A stretch of 12,522 bases of DNA from Treponema sp. (GTDB lineage Bacteria; Spirochaetota; Spirochaetia; Treponematales; Breznakiellaceae). A program made the position numbers and the translations under genes. The DNA lies in the NCBI GenBank assembly GCA_009784995.1, contig WQXE01000054.1, positions 1 to 12,522 on the forward strand. The letters run 5' to 3'. Below the pieces are notes generated by a model. It ran no database searches and was not told where the DNA came from. It worked only from the letters and a program-made list of their open reading frames with translations. Of this stretch, positions 8,047-12,522 are shown in pieces; within the stretch, counting starts at the first letter, position 1; each line of letters begins with the position of its first letter.

Positions 8047-10974
8047 TCACTCCTCTTTAATTGATTCATTTTTAAAAAATTTTAACAAACAATGCCATAA
8101 CTGCTGCGATGTAAAAGGTTTACCTACATAATCATCCATTCCGCTTACTCTATAATTTTCCAAATCATCTGACATAATATTCGCTGTCATTGCCACTATC
8201 GGAATATTTAAACCAAGCTTTTTGATTCTTTCTGTCGCTTCATAACCGTCCATTACAGGCATGTGCATGTCCATAAAAATAAGATCAAATTGTTTATCGC
8301 TTTTTATTTTCCGCTCTTTTACAAGTTCCAATCCTATTTTACCATTTTCCGCGACAATATATTTTAAACCCACTCTTTTAAGATGTTCGCATAATACAAA
8401 TTGATTCATATTATTGTCTTCACATACAAGAACTTCACCTTTAAAAGCCGGTTTTTGAACTTCCTGATATGAATTATCAATATCCGTGATTTCTTTTTCA
8501 CTGTCGTCTACCGTATCAAATGTCAATTCAAAACTAAATTTGCTTCCAACCCCCGGTACACTGTCAACATTAAGTTTGCTTCCCATCATTTCTATAATTT
8601 GCCTTGTTATGGTTAACCCTAACCCTGTCCCTCCGTACTGGCGTGTAGTTCCTGATTCCGCCTGCGCGAACGGATCAAATATCCTGGAAATCTGTTCTGA
8701 TGTCATTCCGATACCGGAATCTTTAACTTCAAAATACATTATTAATTTTTTATCGTTTTTTTCCAAAATTGAAACATGAAGTTTTACCATTCCTGTTTTT
8801 GTAAATTTAATAGCGTTAGTAAGAAGGTTTACAAGCACCTGACGAATTCTTGTAGGATCGCCTAACGGTAAAATGCCGGCGCTTGGTTCCGCGTAAAAAT
8901 AAAGCTTGATTCCTTTTTCTGCGGCTTGCGGTAAAACAAATGTACGGCAGCTTGACAATAATTGCTGAGGATTAAAAGGTATTTTTTCCAGTTCCATTTT
9001 GCCGGATTCAATTTTAGATAAATCGAGTATGTTATTAATAATCTGCAAAAGCCATTCAGTATTTTTTTGAATATTAACAAGAAAATCTTTTGTTTTAGCT
9101 GGTATCTCATCATCAAGGGCAAGTTCAGAAAAACCCATAATACTGTTCATGGGAGTGCGTATCTCGTGGCTCATATTCGCGAGAAAAACCGATTTCGCGT
9201 TGTTCGCGGCTTGAGCGCTTTCCATTGCTTTTTTTAATTCCTCGCGTGAACTATGAAGTTCGGAAGTTCGTTTATCTATAAGACTTTCCAGGATTTTACC
9301 TTCATTACGTTTACGGTAAAATAAAATACAGAGAAGAAATACAATAAATAAAGACATTAACAATAAACCAAAAAAAAGCGGCAGACGGGCTTCCGCGAGT
9401 TTTCGCTGGTAATCGTAGGTTCTTCCCATCCAGTAATTGGTAATATCATTTTTATTAACAAGGTTAAGAGCCTTGTCTACAATAGAACATAACACGGTTT
9501 CGTTTACATTAAATCCGAATGTAGATTCAAACGGATAATCAAAAACTATATTTGCCTTGTATCCGACATATTCATATAAATGGGTATACATTAAAAGCCT
9601 GCTTCGCGACGCCATAATTAAATCTATCTTTCCATTTTTTAGATCGTCAAAAGCGTCTTCCATCCTTGTATACAATACAGAATTCATGTGGCGGGGAAAC
9701 CATTTATGAAACATTTCGCTGTGTCCGCTGTCTTCTACCATGCCTACTTTTAAAAATAATACTTCGTTAATTTTATAATTTGGATGATCTTCGCTGGAAA
9801 GAAGCATGGGGTAATCTATAAAAACATCATTTTTAGGCCATAAAAAACGACCTTCTCTTTCATCAGTGCGGATTAATTCCGAAATCATTGAAGCCTGCCC
9901 TGTTTCCAGCATTTGAAGAAGTACGTGCCACCGCGTTTTATGTCCGTTTACAATTTCAAAAGATAAACCCGTAAGTAATTCAATTTCTTTTAAAACATCG
10001 ATGGCGATTCCCTGCCATTGATTATTATGTTCATTGTAAAAACAAATTGGATAATTATCATATTCTGCGGCGAATTTAATAACGGGATTATTATTAATAA
10101 AAACACGTTCTTCATCAGAAAGACGCATTAACATTTTATGCCTTAAATAATCTTCTTCTCCGGCATTATACAATTCTGTTAAATGCCGGTTAACACCGCC
10201 TTCCAGCGCTTTTTGCATAACAGAAATAATTGGAATAAGTTCAGATTTTTGCGTTGTTAGGGAAACTTGCCCGAAAATGGCTGGAAATACATCCTGCGCT
10301 ATTACATCAGGGTAAATGTCAAACGCGGCTTCAACACCTTCTCCAAAAAACGCGTCTATCTCGCCGCTTTTTAACATACTGTAAACCATCGCGGTATTAT
10401 TAACAAGAATGATTTCGTATTCTTCTTTTAAATACATAGAAACATCAATAACAGTAGTTGAACTTTCCAAAAACGCGTAACGAAGCGGACGTATAGACGC
10501 GATCATTTGAACCGGAAGGCAATTTGAAAGCCTCATGTATTTTACTGACCTTTCGGCAATCGCGTCTGTCATGTGGTATATTTGCCGCCGAACTTCATTG
10601 GCTGTCAGTTCACCGGAAAAATCAATTTCGCCAGAAGCTAATCCGTCCAATAATTCGTTCCAACTGAAAATCGCCGGCTTAAAAGGGATTCCAAATAATT
10701 GTGAAAGCCAATCACAGAAAAAAGCGGAAAATCCTCCAATTTCGCCGTTACTATTATAAAAAGTTTCATTTGTCATTATCATCCCGTAAACAAATGAATC
10801 GTATTTTTTTTGTAAATCCAAAATCGCGTTTTTTTCTTCCAATGTTATGCCGGGAACATATATAAATGATGAATAAAAACCTGTTTCAGAAAATCCTTGC
10901 TTTTTATTATCACAGGCTGTAAATAATAAAACCAAAAGAATAATAAAATTAAATAAAAAATATTTTTTATTCAA
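8047..10974 (-). CDS. Hybrid histidine kinase: lipoprotein-like signal peptide, tandem VFT sensor, HisKA, HATPase, REC
   Basis: Complete 975-residue BvgS/EvgS-like hybrid kinase. Seen: basic N-terminus and hydrophobic run ending LVLLFTAC (Cys21), a good lipobox; two solute-binding domains about 40-280 and 297-525 (ELTANEVRR in the first; QWQGIAIDVL and IRTDERE in the second); membrane helix about 532-553; coiled stretch; HisKA MSHEIRTPMN (His603, codon 9166-9168); HATPase N-box Asn720, G1 DSGIGM 752-757, G2 GGTGLGL 781-787; receiver with Glu852/Asp853, Asp902, Thr930, Lys952. It ends right after the receiver, so it has no Hpt and needs one in trans. It also lacks the PAS of its downstream paralogue. 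TTG start at 10974 lies 12 nt after the previous stop and behind AAGGGGA. The next in-frame ATG (residue 65) would remove the signal peptide, which favours TTG. Its stop overlaps the possible GTG start of the next gene. Confidence 0.95.
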   Translation of the reverse strand: MNKKYFLFNFIILLVLLFTACDNKKQGFSETGFYSSFIYVPGITLEEKNAILDLQKKYDSFVYGMIMTNETFYNSNGEIGGFSAFFCDWLSQLFGIPFKPAIFSWNELLDGLASGEIDFSGELTANEVRRQIYHMTDAIAERSVKYMRLSNCLPVQMIASIRPLRYAFLESSTTVIDVSMYLKEEYEIILVNNTAMVYSMLKSGEIDAFFGEGVEAAFDIYPDVIAQDVFPAIFGQVSLTTQKSELIPIISVMQKALEGGVNRHLTELYNAGEEDYLRHKMLMRLSDEERVFINNNPVIKFAAEYDNYPICFYNEHNNQWQGIAIDVLKEIELLTGLSFEIVNGHKTRWHVLLQMLETGQASMISELIRTDEREGRFLWPKNDVFIDYPMLLSSEDHPNYKINEVLFLKVGMVEDSGHSEMFHKWFPRHMNSVLYTRMEDAFDDLKNGKIDLIMASRSRLLMYTHLYEYVGYKANIVFDYPFESTFGFNVNETVLCSIVDKALNLVNKNDITNYWMGRTYDYQRKLAEARLPLFFGLLLMSLFIVFLLCILFYRKRNEGKILESLIDKRTSELHSSREELKKAMESAQAANNAKSVFLANMSHEIRTPMNSIMGFSELALDDEIPAKTKDFLVNIQKNTEWLLQIINNILDLSKIESGKMELEKIPFNPQQLLSSCRTFVLPQAAEKGIKLYFYAEPSAGILPLGDPTRIRQVLVNLLTNAIKFTKTGMVKLHVSILEKNDKKLIMYFEVKDSGIGMTSEQISRIFDPFAQAESGTTRQYGGTGLGLTITRQIIEMMGSKLNVDSVPGVGSKFSFELTFDTVDDSEKEITDIDNSYQEVQKPAFKGEVLVCEDNNMNQFVLCEHLKRVGLKYIVAENGKIGLELVKERKIKSDKQFDLIFMDMHMPVMDGYEATERIKKLGLNIPIVAMTANIMSDDLENYRVSGMDDYVGKPFTSQQLWHCLLKFFKNESIKEE
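8050..8058 (-). promoter_or_regulatory. Ribosome binding site deciding the start of the PAS/Hpt hybrid kinase
   Basis: AAAGAGGAG lies at the very end of the upstream gene and runs straight into its TGA stop. Its last G is also the first base of a possible GTG start at 8050, which leaves no spacing for that codon. TTG at 8041 has 8 nt spacing and is the better start. Placing the site inside the upstream gene's last codons suggests translational coupling. Confidence 0.7.
8246..8286 (-). repeat. Conserved DNA block over the receiver Asp motif (copy 2 of 3)
   Basis: Copy in the lipoprotein-type kinase; three differences from the 4944-4984 copy. Confidence 0.65.
9152..9192 (-). repeat. Conserved DNA block over the HisKA His-box, copy in the lipoprotein-type kinase
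   Basis: These 41 bases cover the MSHEIRTPM region and differ from 12080-12120 at one position by direct comparison. Related but more diverged copies occur at about 5851-5891 and 583-616 in the other kinase genes. This is paralogue identity at a conserved motif, direct in orientation, not a mobile element. Confidence 0.7.
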
Positions 10975-10978
10975 AAAA

Positions 10979-10986
10979 GTCCCCTT
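10979..10986 (-). promoter_or_regulatory. Ribosome binding site for the lipoprotein-type hybrid kinase (TTG start)
   Basis: The 12-nt gap after the upstream TAA reads AAGGGGACTTTT followed by TTG. AAGGGGA is an imperfect Shine-Dalgarno sequence at a reasonable distance, supporting the TTG start at 10974. There is no room for a separate promoter in the gap, so the gene must be read with its upstream neighbour or from a promoter inside that neighbour. Confidence 0.55.
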
Positions 10987-12522
10987 TTAATTTAAAGGTT
11001 TAATATATTTTAAAAGACACCGCCACAGTTCCTGCGATGTAAATGGTTTACCAAGATAATCAGGCATACCGCTTGCCTTATAAACTTCCACATCTTCCGC
11101 CATTATGTTGGCAGTCATCGCTACCATCGGGATGCCTGTGTTAAGTTTAACAATTTGCGCCGAAGCTTCAAACCCGTCCATAACGGGCATGTGCATATCC
11201 ATAAATATTAAATCAAAAAGTTTTTCTTTTTTAGCGAGGCGTTCTTTAATAATATCCAAGCCAATTTTCCCGTTTTCCGCCAAAACAATTTTAATACCTA
11301 CTCTCGCCAAATGTTCGGAAATAACAAATTGATTCATTTCATTATCTTCACAAACAAGTATCTCTCCGTTAAATATTGGTTTTTCGATTTCGTCAAATGA
11401 TGATATCGTTCCATATTGTTCTTCTATGGCCGCGGGTATTGTATCAAAAACCAAATCAAAACTAAACTTGCTGCCTAATCCGACCGAACTTTCTACAATA
11501 AGTTTGCCGCCCATCATTTCTACAATATTTTTTGTAATGGCTAAACCTAACCCCGAGCCGCCGTATTTACGCGTTGTTCCGGATTCCGCCTGAGTAAAGG
11601 GATCAAAAACTTTTTCAATCTGATCTTCTGACATCCCAATGCCGCTGTCTTTAATCTCAAAACGCACCGAAATTGTATTATCAGTTTTACCGGTAATCTT
11701 GCAAAGAACCTTTACCATACCAGCGTGGGTAAATTTAATCGCGTTAGAAAGCAAGTTAATAAAAATCTGGCGCAGCCTTGTAGGATCGCCTAATGGTTTT
11801 AAACCTACGCTGGGTTCCGCGTAAAAATGCAGCATTAACCCTTTTTCTACAGCTTTGGGCATAACCAAAGTTCTGCAGCTTGTAAAAATCTCATGAATAT
11901 CAAACGGGATTTTTTCCAGTTCCAATTTGCCTGATTCAATTTTGGAAATATCCAATATGTTATTAATTATCTGTAACAGCCATTCAATGTTCGTTCTAAT
12001 TTTTTTAAGATACTCGCCTGTTTTTGGCGGAATATCCGAATCCAACGCAAGCTCTGAAAACCCCATGATGCTATTCATTGGAGTGCGTATTTCGTGGCTC
12101 ATATTCGCGAGAAAAACCGACTTTGAACTGTTCGCGGCTTTCGCCGCTTCAAGAGCTTCCTTAAGCTCCTGTTCAGATTCGATTAGTTTCGCGGTTCTTT
12201 CTTCTACCTGACTTTCCAATAATTTACTTTCATTTTGTTTTCTCTGGTAAAACAGAAAAAAGAAAAAAAGACATATCGCGAATAAAGGAGTGCCAATCAT
12301 AACAGGCAGACGCGCTTGAACCAGCTTTAAGCGGTAATCAAAAGTTCTGCGCATCCATTGCCCTGTTATTCCGTTAATATCGATTAGATCAAAAGCTTTA
12401 TCCATAATTGAACAGAGTAATTCTTCTTCTTTGTTAAACGCGAAAGTAGAATTAAAAGTGCGGTCGAACACTACATTGGCTTTGTAATCGGGAAGTCCCT
12501 TGTAATTTGTTAAAAATAAACA
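10987..12522 (-). CDS. Hybrid histidine kinase: VFT sensor end, TM, HisKA, HATPase, REC (5' end outside window)
   Basis: The frame is open to the window edge; 511 codons are present. The GTG at 12471 is an internal codon, because the 17 codons before it (ending NYKGLPDYKANVV) align with the VFT domain of the next gene (YEYVGYKANIVFD). Seen from there: end of a solute-binding domain (NSTFAFN, LLCSIMDKAF), membrane helix just after QARLP, coiled stretch, HisKA MSHEIRTPMN (His codon 12094-12096), HATPase with NLLSNA, DSGIGM and GGSGLGL, receiver with CEDN, FMDMHMPVMDG (Asp codon 11197-11199) and GKPF. The protein stops at KYIKPLN, just where the 4175-8041 paralogue continues into its Hpt, so it has no Hpt. 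By homology the missing part is probably a tandem VFT sensor with an N-terminal signal. It is the first gene of the visible run, and the operon promoter lies further upstream, outside the window. Confidence 0.94.
   Translation of the reverse strand, partial: CLFLTNYKGLPDYKANVVFDRTFNSTFAFNKEEELLCSIMDKAFDLIDINGITGQWMRRTFDYRLKLVQARLPVMIGTPLFAICLFFFFLFYQRKQNESKLLESQVEERTAKLIESEQELKEALEAAKAANSSKSVFLANMSHEIRTPMNSIMGFSELALDSDIPPKTGEYLKKIRTNIEWLLQIINNILDISKIESGKLELEKIPFDIHEIFTSCRTLVMPKAVEKGLMLHFYAEPSVGLKPLGDPTRLRQIFINLLSNAIKFTHAGMVKVLCKITGKTDNTISVRFEIKDSGIGMSEDQIEKVFDPFTQAESGTTRKYGGSGLGLAITKNIVEMMGGKLIVESSVGLGSKFSFDLVFDTIPAAIEEQYGTISSFDEIEKPIFNGEILVCEDNEMNQFVISEHLARVGIKIVLAENGKIGLDIIKERLAKKEKLFDLIFMDMHMPVMDGFEASAQIVKLNTGIPMVAMTANIMAEDVEVYKASGMPDYLGKPFTSQELWRCLLKYIKPLN
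11174..11214 (-). repeat. Conserved DNA block over the receiver Asp motif (copy 3 of 3)
   Basis: Copy in the 5'-truncated kinase; five differences from the 4944-4984 copy. Confidence 0.65.
12080..12120 (-). repeat. Conserved DNA block over the HisKA His-box, copy in the 5'-truncated kinase
   Basis: Partner of 9152-9192 (40 of 41 bases the same). The two copies are about 2.9 kb apart in the same orientation, a separation close to one gene length, as expected for tandem duplicated kinase genes. Confidence 0.7.

Noticed and set aside
8862..9122. 86-codon minus-strand frame inside the lipoprotein-type kinase
   Set aside because: Different frame from the kinase, which is uninterrupted here through HisKA and HATPase; no ribosome site or domain.
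12469..12471. GTG at 12471 as the true start of the first kinase
   Set aside because: The frame stays open to the window edge and the 17 upstream codons align with the VFT domain of the paralogue, so the gene begins outside the window.
1..12522. RNA genes, CRISPR arrays, insertion sequences, defence genes
   Set aside because: No tRNA- or rRNA-like stretch, no regularly spaced short repeats, no transposase or terminal inverted repeats; the window is filled by signalling genes.

Overview
The window is one co-directional, tightly packed block of signal-transduction genes. All real coding is on the minus strand, and essentially every base is coding. It holds five genes, read from high to low coordinates. 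Four are hybrid or hybrid-like sensor histidine kinases (two of them cut by the window edges), and one is a membrane sensor that carries only a histidine phosphotransfer (Hpt) domain. The gaps between genes are 12 nt, a 4-nt overlap (or 5 nt if the preferred start is used), 3 nt and 38 nt. No terminator is visible, so I read this as part of one operon whose promoter and end both lie outside.

The organism is a bacterium with an AT-rich genome. A lipobox-type signal peptide, very large sensor-kinase paralogues in tandem and the style of the kinase cores suggest a spirochaete of the Treponema type. A gut Firmicute cannot be excluded. This is an inference from style, not from a marker gene.

Layout in transcription order. 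12522-10987 (5' end missing): end of a periplasmic solute-binding (Venus flytrap, VFT) domain, membrane helix, HisKA, HATPase, receiver (REC). 10974-8047: complete kinase with lipoprotein-like signal peptide, two VFT domains, membrane helix, HisKA, HATPase, REC. 8041-4175: paralogue of the same plan with an added PAS domain and an added C-terminal Hpt plus small helical module. 4171-2477: two membrane helices around a dCache sensor, then a short scrap of HisKA helix, then Hpt and the same C-terminal module, with no kinase and no receiver. 2438-1 (3' end missing): membrane sensor, HAMP, GAF, HisKA and HATPase, leaving the window inside the ATPase domain.

The likely job is a multi-input phosphorelay. 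Several periplasmic sensors (BvgS/EvgS-like tandem VFT, dCache and another extracytoplasmic domain) feed similar kinase/receiver cores, while only two of the five products visibly carry Hpt domains that could pass phosphate on. No output regulator (DNA-binding, GGDEF, CheY-type) is visible. The most interesting object is the kinase-less dCache-Hpt protein, which keeps a recognisable HisKA scar and looks like an in-frame deletion derivative of a hybrid kinase.
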